From Flavobacteriales bacterium UBA852 (GTDB taxonomy: Bacteria; Bacteroidota; Bacteroidia; Flavobacteriales_E; Vicingaceae), in assembly GCA_002295925.1 (NCBI GenBank), contig DBGO01000005.1:45853-93023 (forward strand): DNA of 47,171 nt, read 5' to 3'. A program made the translations under genes and the position numbers. The stretch's first letter is position 1. Every line of letters starts with the position of its first letter. Below, piece after piece: positions 25,540-34,978 of this stretch. The notes under the pieces were generated by a model. That model saw only the letters and a list, made by a program, of their open reading frames with translations. It was not told the origin of the DNA and did not search any database.

Positions 25540-27519
25540 TTACATAACCGTAACACCCAATTCTTTGGCTAATCGTTTCTTAATCTCGGTATAGTTTTTA
25601 ATTTGGTTAAGAATATTTATTACCTCTTGCGGCTCATTGGTTTCTTTCAGTCGGGCTTGCATTTGCCTGATTTCCTCTGCCACAAATTCAAGCTTGAAAA
25701 ATTTTAACGTTTGCAAAATGCTTTGATTCAATACTTCTTTTTCGGGCAAAACAATAATATTGTGTTTTTTCCAATTTTCGCTCAATTCGTGCTTTTCGGC
25801 AAGTAAATTTATAACGGTTTTGCTTATTTCTTCATTAGGATGATGGATAAGTGCTTGGGTTGAAAACGAATCACCGTTGATGATTTTTTCTTTAAAAAAA
25901 TCAATTATTTCATTAAAAACAGGTGAGTTGAGGTTGATGTTATCGTCGTGTAATTCTTTCAAAATCCATTCGGCAGCACTTGCTTTTACCGTTTGTTTTT
26001 GCACTTCACTTGTACTGTCATCTTCATTTTCAGGTTCTATCTCAATTTCTACGGTTACGGGTTCATTGGCATAATTGCACAATAAACGCATTATTTCTTC
26101 TTCCCAAAAATTTCGCCGGCTGATAACCTTTTCGGTAGTTTTATTTGCCGACAAGGATGTGTGTGGTTCTAATTTATTTAAATCTTCTTTTTCTTGTTTA
26201 TTGAGCTTTCCGCTCAGTTTTTTTCTTATTTTTTTGTTGATTTCGCTAATAAGTGCTTGCTCAGAGATGTCAAGCAATGAGGCGCATTCTTTTGTGTAAA
26301 CGGAACGTTTTATGGCATCGGGAATTAACGAAATGGAATTGGCTATATCATTTAATACTTCAACTTTTTTTATCGGGTCGTTATTTATTTCCTCTTTTTG
26401 AATTTTAATTTTAAATTGTAAAAAATCGGTGGCATTTGAGGTTAAAAATTCTTCCAATTCTTCGGTAGAATGTTTTTGAGCAAAACTGTCGGGGTCATCA
26501 CCTTCCGGGAAAAGCAATACTTTTACATTCATATCCTCTGCCAATATCATATCTATTCCCCTGAACGAAGCTTTTATTCCGGCTGGGTCGCCATCGTATA
26601 AAATGGTAATGTTTTGCGTATAGCGTTTTATCAACCTTATTTGGTCTTCGGTCAGCGATGTTCCCGACGAGGATACAACATTTTGTATGCCTTTTTGATA
26701 AAGCGAGATAACATCGGTATATCCTTCTACCAAATAGCAATTGTCTTTTTGAGTGATGGATTTTTTGGCAAAATAAATGCCGTAAACAATTTTACTTTTA
26801 TGGTAAATGTCCGATTCGGGCGAGTTTAAGTATTTAGCTGTTTTTTCGTTTTTTTTCAGTACGCGACCGCCAAATCCTACCACTCTCCCCGAAAGGTTAT
26901 GAATAGGAAACATTACACGGTCGTGAAACCGGTCAAAAGTATAATCGCCTTTTTGAATGGTCAATCCTGTTTCGGTCAGGTATTCTAATTGATAGCCTTT
27001 TTCAAGAGCGGCTTTGGTCAGTTTATCTTTTCCCGAAGGGCTGTAACCCAGTTGAAATGTTTCAATGGTTTCATCGGTAAAACCACGTTCTTTAAAATAG
27101 CTCAATCCAATGGCTTTGCCTTCGTCGGTATTATGCAATTGCTCTTGAAACCATTGGTTGGCAAATTGCGAAACCAAATACAAACTTTCTCTTTTCGATT
27201 GTTGTTGTTTTTGCTCGTCGGTTTGTTCGGTTTCTTCAATCTCTATATTGTATTTTTGTGCTAAATATTTAAGTGCCTCGGGATAAGCCAATTGTTCGTG
27301 TTTCATTATAAAACTCACCGCGTTGCCTGATTCTCCACAACCAAAACATTTAAAGATGCCTTTTGCCGGCGAAACCACAAACGAAGGGGTTTTTTCGTTA
27401 TGAAAGGGACAAAGCCCGGTGTAATTGGCGCCTCGTTTTTTCAGGTAAACAAAATCACCCACTACCTCTTCAATTTTGGCAGTGTTAAAAATTTCGTCTA
27501 TGGTGTTTTGTGTAATCAT
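25540..27519 (-). CDS. dnaG: DNA primase
   Basis: A 659 aa bacterial primase. The N-terminal CHC2 zinc finger shows CPFHNEKTPSF...CFGCGESG (about residues 37-68), and the TOPRIM core shows LVEGYTDVISLYQKG and LYDGDPAGIKASFRG (about residues 255-320). The C-terminal ~200 residues form the helicase-interaction part, ending in LNQIKNYTEIKKRLAKELGVTVM. It synthesises RNA primers for replication at the fork. Its start overlaps the stop of a MORN lipoprotein by 4 nt, an unusual pairing. Confidence 0.97.
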   Translation of the reverse strand: MITQNTIDEIFNTAKIEEVVGDFVYLKKRGANYTGLCPFHNEKTPSFVVSPAKGIFKCFGCGESGNAVSFIMKHEQLAYPEALKYLAQKYNIEIEETEQTDEQKQQQSKRESLYLVSQFANQWFQEQLHNTDEGKAIGLSYFKERGFTDETIETFQLGYSPSGKDKLTKAALEKGYQLEYLTETGLTIQKGDYTFDRFHDRVMFPIHNLSGRVVGFGGRVLKKNEKTAKYLNSPESDIYHKSKIVYGIYFAKKSITQKDNCYLVEGYTDVISLYQKGIQNVVSSSGTSLTEDQIRLIKRYTQNITILYDGDPAGIKASFRGIDMILAEDMNVKVLLFPEGDDPDSFAQKHSTEELEEFLTSNATDFLQFKIKIQKEEINNDPIKKVEVLNDIANSISLIPDAIKRSVYTKECASLLDISEQALISEINKKIRKKLSGKLNKQEKEDLNKLEPHTSLSANKTTEKVISRRNFWEEEIMRLLCNYANEPVTVEIEIEPENEDDSTSEVQKQTVKASAAEWILKELHDDNINLNSPVFNEIIDFFKEKIINGDSFSTQALIHHPNEEISKTVINLLAEKHELSENWKKHNIIVLPEKEVLNQSILQTLKFFKLEFVAEEIRQMQARLKETNEPQEVINILNQIKNYTEIKKRLAKELGVTVM

Positions 27520-27950
27520 TTATTTTCTTGGTCAAAATTATATTCTTTGATCAACTTCCCCGATTTATCGTAAAAAAACCATTTACCCGATTCTTTGCCA
27601 TTTTTGTACTGACCTTTGTAACGGGGTTTTCCGTTTTCGTGATAAACTTCGGCTATGCCATTCCTAATATCATCTTTAAACTCGCCTTTGCTCCAAATAT
27701 TTCCTGTTTCGTAATAATAAATCCACACGCCGTTTTTTTTGCCGTCTTTGTATTCGCCTTTAAGTTTTATTTTTCCCGAAGGATAAAAACGTTCTTCTTT
27801 AACCGCCTCATCGCCTTCATAATAGAGAATTTTCAATAATTTGCCATTGGCATCTTTTATTTCTTCCGTTCTGATTTCTTGATTTTCGTTGCATCCTTGT
27901 GCAAATCCAATCATTATCAACATCAATATAAGAAAATTCCGGTAATTCAT
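27516..27950 (-). CDS. MORN-repeat lipoprotein (YwqK-like)
   Basis: A 144 aa lipoprotein (hydrophobic leader, FAQGC) with four or five MORN repeats of pattern G-x-Y-x-x-G-K-x-x-G-x-W-x-x-Y (KLKGEYKDGKKNGVWIYYY, NIWSKGEFKDDIRNGIAEVYH). MORN proteins form elongated beta meanders and are abundant in Bacteroidota, where YwqK-type ones are sometimes annotated as antitoxins, without evidence here. Its stop overlaps the dnaG start (ATGA), so translation may be coupled. Confidence 0.8.
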   Translation of the reverse strand: MNYRNFLILMLIMIGFAQGCNENQEIRTEEIKDANGKLLKILYYEGDEAVKEERFYPSGKIKLKGEYKDGKKNGVWIYYYETGNIWSKGEFKDDIRNGIAEVYHENGKPRYKGQYKNGKESGKWFFYDKSGKLIKEYNFDQENK

Positions 27951-28050
27951 TCGTTTTGTTTTTTAATCAGATAAAATTACACATAAGGATTTATTTATTG
28001 GAAATAAAATTGTGTTGTATTTAAAATCAGTCTAAATAGTAATTATTGCT

Positions 28051-28058
28051 TAATTTTG
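28051..28058 (+). promoter_or_regulatory. -7 element TAATTTTG just before the U32 gene
   Basis: TAATTTTG is an exact TAnnTTTG match only 4 nt before the ATG at 28063. If used, the transcript would be nearly leaderless. Confidence 0.45.
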
Positions 28059-28062
28059 CCGT

Positions 28063-29316
28063 ATGAACAAAAATAAAACAGGACAAGAAATAGAAATAAT
28101 GGCACCTGCCGGTAATTTCGAAGCGTTAATGGCAGCTATTCAAGGCGGTGCAAACTCGGTATATTTTGGCATTGAGCAACTGAATATGCGAGCTCGTGCG
28201 GCAAATAATTTTCTTTTCGAAGATTTAGAAGAAATTGCTCGTCGTTGTAACGAAAATAATGTAAAAACCTACCTTACACTCAATACCATTATTTACGACC
28301 ACGACTTGTCTATAATGCGACGCATAGTTGATAAGGTAAAAGAAGCCGGAATTACGGCAATTATTGCTTCCGACCAAGCGGTAATCAATTATGCCGCATC
28401 GCAAAAAGTAGAAGTACATATTTCTACACAAACCAATATTACCAATTTGGAAAGTGTAAAATTCTTTTCACACTTTGCCGATGTTATGGTTTTGGCACGT
28501 GAGCTCAGTTTAAAACAAGTAAAAGATATTACCGACGGAATTATTCGTGATGATGTGCGCGGGCCATCGGGAGAGTTGGTGAAAATAGAAATATTTGCGC
28601 ACGGAGCATTGTGTATGGCAGTGTCCGGAAAATGTTATTTGAGCTTGCACACACACAATTCATCGGCAAATCGTGGGGCTTGTGTGCAAAATTGTCGCCG
28701 TTCTTACAAAGTGATAGATTTGGAAGAAGGGCACGAACTTGAAATCGACAATGAATACATTATGTCGCCCAAAGACTTGTGTACCATTGGTTTTATTGAT
28801 AAAATTGTTGATGCCGGCGTAACAGTTCTAAAAATTGAAGGGAGAGGAAGAGCCCCTGAATATGTGAAAACTGTAACACAATGCTATCGCGAAGCAGTTG
28901 AAGCATATCTAGACGGAACATACACCAAAGAAAAAATTGACGGTTGGATGGAGCGCTTAAGTTCTGTGTACAATCGTGGTTTTTGGGATGGTTATTACTT
29001 AGGTCAAAAATTAGGTGAATGGACCGACGGCTATGGTTCGCAAGCTACAACACGAAAACAATTTTTGGGTAAAGGAGTAAAATATTTTCCAAAAATTGGC
29101 GTAGCCGAATTTAAAATTGAAACCAGTTCGTTGAAAGTAGGTGACAAAGTAATAATTACCGGACCTACAACCGGTGTGATAGAAACTGAAATTAAAGAGC
29201 TGAGAGTAGATAATCAACCGGTAAACGAGGTAAAAAAAGGTGTTCATTTTTCTACACCTGTAAATGAAGTGGTAAGAAGTTCGGATAAAATTTATAAAGT
29301 GGTGCCAAACGTATGA
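28063..29316 (+). CDS. U32 family protein, TrhP/YegQ-like, Fe-S
   Basis: A 417 aa protein opening IEIMAPAGNFEALMAAIQGGANSVYFG, the family signature. Four Cys in the pattern seen in U32 members that hold a [4Fe-4S] cluster: GKCYLS, RGACVQNCRRS and SPKDLCTIG (about residues 190-245). TrhP (YegQ) uses this cluster and prephenate to hydroxylate U34 of some tRNAs, while RlhA modifies rRNA; older annotations call the family a collagenase. The single C-terminal domain (~340-417) fits TrhP length (~450 aa). Overlaps the downstream ferredoxin by 4 nt. Confidence 0.88.
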   Translation: MNKNKTGQEIEIMAPAGNFEALMAAIQGGANSVYFGIEQLNMRARAANNFLFEDLEEIARRCNENNVKTYLTLNTIIYDHDLSIMRRIVDKVKEAGITAIIASDQAVINYAASQKVEVHISTQTNITNLESVKFFSHFADVMVLARELSLKQVKDITDGIIRDDVRGPSGELVKIEIFAHGALCMAVSGKCYLSLHTHNSSANRGACVQNCRRSYKVIDLEEGHELEIDNEYIMSPKDLCTIGFIDKIVDAGVTVLKIEGRGRAPEYVKTVTQCYREAVEAYLDGTYTKEKIDGWMERLSSVYNRGFWDGYYLGQKLGEWTDGYGSQATTRKQFLGKGVKYFPKIGVAEFKIETSSLKVGDKVIITGPTTGVIETEIKELRVDNQPVNEVKKGVHFSTPVNEVVRSSDKIYKVVPNV

Positions 29317-29540
29317 TACGAATTATTCATCAACGCGAAAAATGTATTGGTTGCAATTACTGTGTTGAGTTGGCATTTGACCGTTGGCGAATGTCAAAAA
29401 AAGATGGTAAATGCACACTTATTGGCGGAAAAAACAAAAAAGGATTTTATTCTGTCCTTGTTGGCGATGATGAATACGAAGCTAATGTTAACGCCGCAAA
29501 AGCTTGTCCTGTAAAAATCATCAAAGTAGAAAAAGTTTAA
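29313..29540 (+). CDS. Small [4Fe-4S] ferredoxin partnered with the U32 protein
   Basis: A 75 aa protein with C-x2-C-x2-C (CIGCNYC, residues ~12-18) and a fourth Cys followed by Pro (KACPVK, ~66), the pattern of one 4Fe-4S cluster in the single-cluster bacterial ferredoxins. The middle carries basic and aromatic residues. It is translationally coupled to the U32 gene (ATGA overlap), so it is a plausible electron donor or assembly partner for that enzyme; that pairing is inference. Confidence 0.85.
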   Translation: MIRIIHQREKCIGCNYCVELAFDRWRMSKKDGKCTLIGGKNKKGFYSVLVGDDEYEANVNAAKACPVKIIKVEKV

Positions 29541-29598
29541 TATATTTCTAATTTAGTTATATGTGTTTTTTTATATTGTATAAGAAAATGAAATTCTT

Positions 29599-30468
29599 AT
29601 GCATAAAACATTGTTATTATTTGCCGTTTTTTTCTCGTTAACATTATCGGCACAGCAAAGTCAAAAAGATACCATAGAAGCATATGGATATGCAAAAATA
29701 ATTATCCCCGATACAATTATAGATTCTGTTTTAATTTCAAAAGGCGCTCTTGTCAGAACATCTTTTGGAGATTCAACGGTTTCGCTTTATTTTACAACCT
29801 CAAACATACCATTGGATTCTGTTTATGTATATACAAAAAAGAAAGTATATAAATATTATTATGCAGTTAAGCCAAATGACTTTGTAGGTAAAAAACTTGG
29901 AGATTTTGAAACACCTGAAGAAATAAAAAAATGGAAAAGGACAAGTCAAAATTATTTATTGTTGGATTCTACTTTAAAAAGCAATTTAAACGGTTTGCTT
30001 TTATCAGATATTTTTGGCAATCAACATAAAATTCCTGAGAATAATCAAACGACATTTCTTTTGCTAACATCTAACTACTGTTTGCCTTGTGAATTTTTGA
30101 AAAGATACCTTTATAACATTAAAGATTCTTTACTTAATCAAAGAGTATATAACTTTTACATTCTTTATGATGATTCATTATTCATTAGGAATGATAGTAT
30201 AATAAGCTATGGAATAAGAAAACAAATACCAGTAAAAGAATCATTTATGGAAAAAGCATTCGGTGATAATCATAATTATTTTTCAAGCAGTCAATATGAA
30301 AAGCTAACCCAAATAATAAAAACGAACAGTGTACCATTGGGAATTTTAGTTAATGTGTCAGGAGAACCGACAAATATAGTTTCCGGATTTGCTGTTTATC
30401 CTGAACATGAAAAACGTATATTAAAAAATTGGCTTTTTATTCATAAAGTCCATTATTTTCATGAATGA
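29599..30468 (+). CDS. Exported thioredoxin-fold protein (TlpA-like)
   Basis: A 289 aa secreted protein (signal MHKTLLLFAVFFSLTLSAQ). The N-terminal ~110 residues form a beta-rich domain; the C-terminal part contains a redox CxxC in LTSNYCLPCEFLKRYL (about residues 163-168) and the cis-Pro region VPLGILVNVSGEP. This is the layout of Bacteroidota TlpA/ResA-like periplasmic oxidoreductases. Substrate unknown. No operon partner. Confidence 0.7.
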   Translation: MHKTLLLFAVFFSLTLSAQQSQKDTIEAYGYAKIIIPDTIIDSVLISKGALVRTSFGDSTVSLYFTTSNIPLDSVYVYTKKKVYKYYYAVKPNDFVGKKLGDFETPEEIKKWKRTSQNYLLLDSTLKSNLNGLLLSDIFGNQHKIPENNQTTFLLLTSNYCLPCEFLKRYLYNIKDSLLNQRVYNFYILYDDSLFIRNDSIISYGIRKQIPVKESFMEKAFGDNHNYFSSSQYEKLTQIIKTNSVPLGILVNVSGEPTNIVSGFAVYPEHEKRILKNWLFIHKVHYFHE

Positions 30469-30522
30469 ATTTATACCAAAAACCGTTAAAATTCCTACAT
30501 TAGCATTCTAAAACAGCACAGA

Positions 30523-31464
30523 ATGCAAGATAAAATTTTAGTTATCGGTTCTTCAGGGCAAATAGGAACCGAATTGGTAGAAGAATTGCGAAAAATCAAA
30601 GGGATTGAAAATGTTGTAGCATCAGATATAAAAGAACCGCAAATTGCACAAAATGGTCCGTTTGAGCAATTAGACGTATTGAATAAAGAACAGCTTCTGT
30701 CTGTTGTCAAAAAACATAATACTAATCAAATATATTTATTGGCGGCATTACTTTCGGCAACTGCCGAAAAACATCCCGAATTTGGTTGGGAATTAAATAT
30801 GAACAGTTTGTTTAATGTATTGAACTTAGCCAAAGAAGGAATAATTCAAAAAGTATATTGGCCCAGCTCAATAGCCGTTTTTGGTCCCACAACCCCAAAA
30901 CAACATACACCGCAACATACCATCATGGAGCCCACTACTGTTTATGGCATTAGTAAATTGGCAGGCGAACGCTGGTGCGAATATTACCACAATAAATATA
31001 ATGTAGATGTAAGAAGTTTGCGCTATCCGGGGTTAATCGGCTATAAATCATTGCCAGGCGGTGGTACTACCGATTATGCCGTAGATATTTTTCATCAGGC
31101 TTTAAAAAATAAAGCATACACTTGTTTTTTGGACGAGAACCGAACATTACCCATGATGTACATGCCCGACGCTATTCGAGCAACCATTTCGCTAATGGAA
31201 GCTCCGGCAGAACAGATAAAAATCCGTTCGTCGTATAATTTGGCAGGCATTAGTTTTTCGCCAAAAGAAATTGCTTCCGAAATTGAGAAAAATATTCCCG
31301 ATTTTAAAATTTCTTATGCTCCGGACGAACGTGATTTAATTGCACAATCTTGGCCCGAAAGCATTGACGATACTGAGGCTCGTGAACATTGGGGATGGAA
31401 AAATGAATACGACCTTTCAAAAATGGCACAAGATATGATATTAAACCTGTCGAAACAGAAATAG
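30523..31464 (+). CDS. tdh: L-threonine 3-dehydrogenase, SDR/epimerase type
   Basis: A 313 aa NAD-dependent enzyme of the short-chain TDH type characterised in Flavobacterium. NAD motif VIGSSGQIGTELVEEL; active-site Thr/Ser region WPSSIAVFGPTTPKQ; Y-x-x-x-K in TVYGISKLAGERW; then RYPGLIGYKSLPGGGTTDYAVDIF, which matches the flavobacterial enzyme closely by memory. It oxidises L-threonine to 2-amino-3-ketobutyrate; the ligase partner (kbl) is not in the window. It is monocistronic, with a gap to the MORN gene. Confidence 0.92.
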   Translation: MQDKILVIGSSGQIGTELVEELRKIKGIENVVASDIKEPQIAQNGPFEQLDVLNKEQLLSVVKKHNTNQIYLLAALLSATAEKHPEFGWELNMNSLFNVLNLAKEGIIQKVYWPSSIAVFGPTTPKQHTPQHTIMEPTTVYGISKLAGERWCEYYHNKYNVDVRSLRYPGLIGYKSLPGGGTTDYAVDIFHQALKNKAYTCFLDENRTLPMMYMPDAIRATISLMEAPAEQIKIRSSYNLAGISFSPKEIASEIEKNIPDFKISYAPDERDLIAQSWPESIDDTEAREHWGWKNEYDLSKMAQDMILNLSKQK

Positions 31465-31516
31465 AATTTTTTGAAACAAAACAAAAGAAGTTACGTAACA
31501 ATAAAATGATAAACTA

Positions 31517-31524
31517 TAAATTTG
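31517..31524 (+). promoter_or_regulatory. -7 element TAAATTTG upstream of the MORN gene
   Basis: TAAATTTG is an exact consensus match about 85 nt before the ATG at 31609. No TTTG at the -33 position is seen. Confidence 0.4.
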
Positions 31525-31608
31525 CGAGATTATCGATGATAATATACTATTAGTCTAAAAAAAGCAACCTAATGAAACGAATTACCGTATCTTGAAATGT
31601 AAAATACT

Positions 31609-32505
31609 ATGAAAACGATGAATTTTAAATATTTTTATATCATAATTGCTGTGTTTTTCTCCTCAATATCTGTTGCTCAATCTTATGAAGTAATAGATGG
31701 GGATACAATAAATGTTGTAGATGCCAATGGACTAAAACAAGGCTTTTGGCGAATTTTTGGCAGAATGAAGAAACTGCCGGGTTACCAACCCGACCAAGTT
31801 GTAGAAGAAGGAAACTACAAAGACAGCAAAAAACAAGGCATTTGGAAAAGATTTTTCCCTAATGGAAAAGTGAAAGACGAAATAGAATATGTAAATAATC
31901 GTCCTAATGGTTATTACCGCACATATTATGAAAACGGACAAGTGCAAGAAGAAGGTGTTTGGAAAAGAAACCGTAATGTTGGACAGTTTAAAAGATATTA
32001 CGAAAACGGTCAAGTGGCGCAAGAATTTAATTTTAATGAAACTGGTAAACGTGACGGAAAGCAAGTGTATTACTACGAAAACGGACAGGTAATGATAGAA
32101 GGAGAGTGGGCTGCAGGAAAAGAATCGGGTGAAATTGTTGAATATTATGAAAATGGTGATATAAAAGCCAAAAAAGTATTTAACAATGGTATAATGGATA
32201 CAACAAAATCACAAATTTTTGAACCTAAAAATCCAATTGAAAACAAAGAAGATGAAGAACTAGCAGATGCTCCAGAAAAGGTTGTAAAAGTAGAAGCAGA
32301 TGAAAAACCAAATGTTGGGAAATTTGACGGTAACGGTCCGTTTAAACTTTATAACAAAAACAAGCAAATAGTAAAAGACGGCGTATTTAAAAATTACCGT
32401 TTAATGGATGGAAAATGGTATAAATATACCGACGACGGAATTTTATACAACATTGAAGTGTACAAAAAAGGTAAATACATTGGCGATGCACCGTTGCCTG
32501 AATAA
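31609..32505 (+). CDS. Exported MORN-repeat protein
   Basis: A 298 aa protein with a signal peptide (…YFYIIIAVFFSSISVAQ) and seven or more MORN-like repeats of GxYxxGKxxGxWxxYYENG (residues ~45-200), an acidic linker (KEDEELADAPEKVVKVEADEK) and a C-terminal MORN-like pair (KFDGNGPFKLYNKNKQI). Start at 31609 or at 31618 (MNFKYF). Role unknown; in Bacteroidota such proteins are probably envelope scaffolds or signalling partners. Confidence 0.8.
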   Translation: MKTMNFKYFYIIIAVFFSSISVAQSYEVIDGDTINVVDANGLKQGFWRIFGRMKKLPGYQPDQVVEEGNYKDSKKQGIWKRFFPNGKVKDEIEYVNNRPNGYYRTYYENGQVQEEGVWKRNRNVGQFKRYYENGQVAQEFNFNETGKRDGKQVYYYENGQVMIEGEWAAGKESGEIVEYYENGDIKAKKVFNNGIMDTTKSQIFEPKNPIENKEDEELADAPEKVVKVEADEKPNVGKFDGNGPFKLYNKNKQIVKDGVFKNYRLMDGKWYKYTDDGILYNIEVYKKGKYIGDAPLPE

Positions 32506-32526
32506 TCAAAGAATTTTCTGATACTA

Positions 32527-32557
32527 AAAAAGCCCTTGATATTTCAAGGGCTTTTTT
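32527..32557. terminator. Bidirectional terminator
   Basis: AAGCCCTTGA (32530-32539) pairs with TCAAGGGCTT (32544-32553), flanked by A-run and T-run on both sides. It lies between the convergent MORN and MoxR genes and can terminate both. Confidence 0.9.
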
Positions 32558-32576
32558 AATTTCGTTAAACAAAGTT

Positions 32577-33548
32577 TTACAGTAATTCGTTTATGATTTT
32601 TTCTAAAGTATAGCCATCGGCTTCGGCTTTAAAGTTGCGTACTATTCTGTGGCGTAAAATCGGATGAGCAACTGCTTTTACATCTTCAATATCCGGCGAA
32701 AACTTACCGTTCATTGCGGCATGAGTTTTTGCACCGATAATAAGATTTTGCGAAGCACGAGGTCCTGCTCCCCAACTAATATATTCCTTAATAATTTCAG
32801 GTGCATTGGGATTATTTGGGCGGGTATTTGATGCTAATTTTACGGCATATTCCACCACATTATCGGCAACGGGAATTTTACGAATCAAATCTTGATAAAA
32901 AACAATTTCTTCTCCGTTTAGAATATGATTGACAGACACTTTTTTGTTTCCAGTTGTGTTTTTCACAATTGCCAATTCTTCTTCAAAAGAAGGATAGTCC
33001 ACCCAAACATTTAACATAAAGCGGTCGAGTTGTGCTTCGGGAAGTGGGTAAGTACCTTCTTGCTCTATTGGGTTTTGTGTGGCTAAAACAAAAAATGGTG
33101 CTTCGAGCTTAAAATGATGTCCGCCTGTTGTAATGGACTTTTCTTGCATTGCTTCTAAAAGTGCCGCTTGTGTTTTGGGCGGCGTACGGTTAATTTCATC
33201 AGCAAGGATGATATTGGCAAAAATCGGTCCTTTAACAAATTTAAAGTTGCGGTTTTCATCTATTATTTCGGCGCCTGTAATATCTGATGGCATTAAATCA
33301 GGTGTAAACTGAATACGACTGAATTTTAATCCCAACGCATCGCTGATTGTATTAACCAATAATGTTTTTGCTAATCCGGGCACACCCACCAACAAACAAT
33401 GTCCTTTACTGAATACGGCAATCAATACATTTTTTATTACATCATCTTGTCCAACAATTACTTTTCCTATTTCTTGGGTTAATGCTTTGTATTTTGTTTC
33501 AAAAGCTTTAAGTGCTTCTGCATCATTGGTAAATGTAGGTTGGCTCAT
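32577..33548 (-). CDS. MoxR-family AAA ATPase
   Basis: A 323 aa AAA+ ATPase with Walker A (GVPGLAKTLLV, ~residue 56), Walker B (IILADEINRTPPKTQAALLEAMQE, ~112) and a sensor region (ATQNPIEQEGTYPLPEAQLDRF). MoxR proteins work with VWA or DUF58 partners in metalloenzyme or envelope assembly; no such partner is adjacent here, where it follows surA after a 71-nt gap. That gap may hold its own promoter. Housekeeping in this phylum. Confidence 0.92.
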   Translation of the reverse strand: MSQPTFTNDAEALKAFETKYKALTQEIGKVIVGQDDVIKNVLIAVFSKGHCLLVGVPGLAKTLLVNTISDALGLKFSRIQFTPDLMPSDITGAEIIDENRNFKFVKGPIFANIILADEINRTPPKTQAALLEAMQEKSITTGGHHFKLEAPFFVLATQNPIEQEGTYPLPEAQLDRFMLNVWVDYPSFEEELAIVKNTTGNKKVSVNHILNGEEIVFYQDLIRKIPVADNVVEYAVKLASNTRPNNPNAPEIIKEYISWGAGPRASQNLIIGAKTHAAMNGKFSPDIEDVKAVAHPILRHRIVRNFKAEADGYTLEKIINELL

Positions 33549-33619
33549 TTTGTTTGGTTGTTTGTTTTAAAAATACAAATAATTCTATAATTACAGCGTT
33601 ATGGCAACTTATTTTCGGG

Positions 33620-34978
33620 TTAATTATTTTCTATGGGTTGAGCATTCCAGTTGTTTTCAAATGGGCAGTTTTTGTATTTATCGCTAATTTGAATATAGGT
33701 TGATTTAGTTTTGTTTTCAATCCATTCTTTTAAAACTTTATTCTTTTTGTTGTTTAGAGCCGCTTGTTGTAATAAGTCATAATCGGTTTTAAGCGAAGCT
33801 CTGTGTGGTTCTGTTCTTTTTACCAGTTTAACAATTCTAAAACCTTTGGTGCCGTCGGGCATTTCAAATGCTACGGGTTTAGAAATTTCGCCTTCTTTCA
33901 TTTTGTCTATTATAAAAAACAGTTGAGGGCTTACTTGGTCGATATCAAACATAGAACTTCCTGTTTGCGGATTGATTAATATTCCGCCATTGTTTTTCGA
34001 ATCTTCATCATCCGAGTATTTTTCGGCAGCTTCTTCAAAGGTTAAACTGTCGGATAACAACATTTGATAAACTTTATTGGCTTTTTCTTCGGCTTTTGCC
34101 AAATCTTCGGTTTCAATTTCGGGTTTTATTAATATATGGCGCACGTTTACCTTTTCACCTTCACGCTTAATAAGTTGGATAATATGGTAACCAAACTGTG
34201 TTTCTACCACTTCTGATATTTCATTGCTTTTTAATGAAAATGCTACGGCAGAAAATTCGGGAACAAATTCGGCTCTTCCGGTAAATCCAAGCTCGCCGCC
34301 CTTTACTGCCGAACCTTGGTCATCAGAGTATAATACGGCAAGTGTGCTGAAACTTTCGCCGTTTAAAATTCGCTTTCTGATGGATTCTATTTCTTCTCGT
34401 GCCGCCAATTTAGCTTTTTCGCTTATTGGCGCTTTTATCAATATTTGTGCAATTTCTACCTGTGAGTTGATAACCGGAATGCTGTCTGCAGGCAAATTGT
34501 TGTAAAATTCTTTTACTTCGGAAGGTGTTACGCGAACCCCTCCGGTAATTTTTTGTTGCATTTGTTGTGCCAGCATTTGTTCTTTTACAAGCTCGCGAAA
34601 TTCATCTTTGATTTCGGCAATGGATTTCTGGTAATATTCCTCTAATTTTTTTTCCGAACCAATTTGACTGATAAAATAACGCAACCGGCGATTCATTTCG
34701 CTCTCAACTTGCGAGTCGGTTACCTCTACACTGTCTAATTTGGCTTGGTTTATCAATAGTTTTTGAAAAAGCATCTCTTCAAAAAGTTGGCAACGCATCG
34801 ATTCATCAATAAGCATACCTTGTGTTTGGTAAGAAATAATTTGATTTTCGAGTTCAGACATTAAGATGATTTCATCGCCAACAACGGCTTCAATTTCGTC
34901 AATCACTTTTTTTTGTGCCATTGACGATAATGATATTGCGGTAATAATTAGTGTAAATACTGTTTGTTTAATGTTCAT
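33620..34978 (-). CDS. Periplasmic peptidyl-prolyl isomerase, SurA-like
   Basis: A 452 aa periplasmic protein (signal MNIKQTVFTLIITAISLSSMAQ). N-terminal SurA-type chaperone helix region (MRCQLFEEMLFQKLLINQAKLDSVEV), then two parvulin domains: about residues 175-275 (VEIAQILIKAP...GGELGFTGRAE) and ~280-390 (VNVRHILIKPE...NGGILINPQTGSS). A two-parvulin SurA fits outer-membrane protein folding. Overlaps the preceding gene's end by 11 nt, so it belongs to the same operon. Confidence 0.88.
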   Translation of the reverse strand: MNIKQTVFTLIITAISLSSMAQKKVIDEIEAVVGDEIILMSELENQIISYQTQGMLIDESMRCQLFEEMLFQKLLINQAKLDSVEVTDSQVESEMNRRLRYFISQIGSEKKLEEYYQKSIAEIKDEFRELVKEQMLAQQMQQKITGGVRVTPSEVKEFYNNLPADSIPVINSQVEIAQILIKAPISEKAKLAAREEIESIRKRILNGESFSTLAVLYSDDQGSAVKGGELGFTGRAEFVPEFSAVAFSLKSNEISEVVETQFGYHIIQLIKREGEKVNVRHILIKPEIETEDLAKAEEKANKVYQMLLSDSLTFEEAAEKYSDDEDSKNNGGILINPQTGSSMFDIDQVSPQLFFIIDKMKEGEISKPVAFEMPDGTKGFRIVKLVKRTEPHRASLKTDYDLLQQAALNNKKNKVLKEWIENKTKSTYIQISDKYKNCPFENNWNAQPIENN

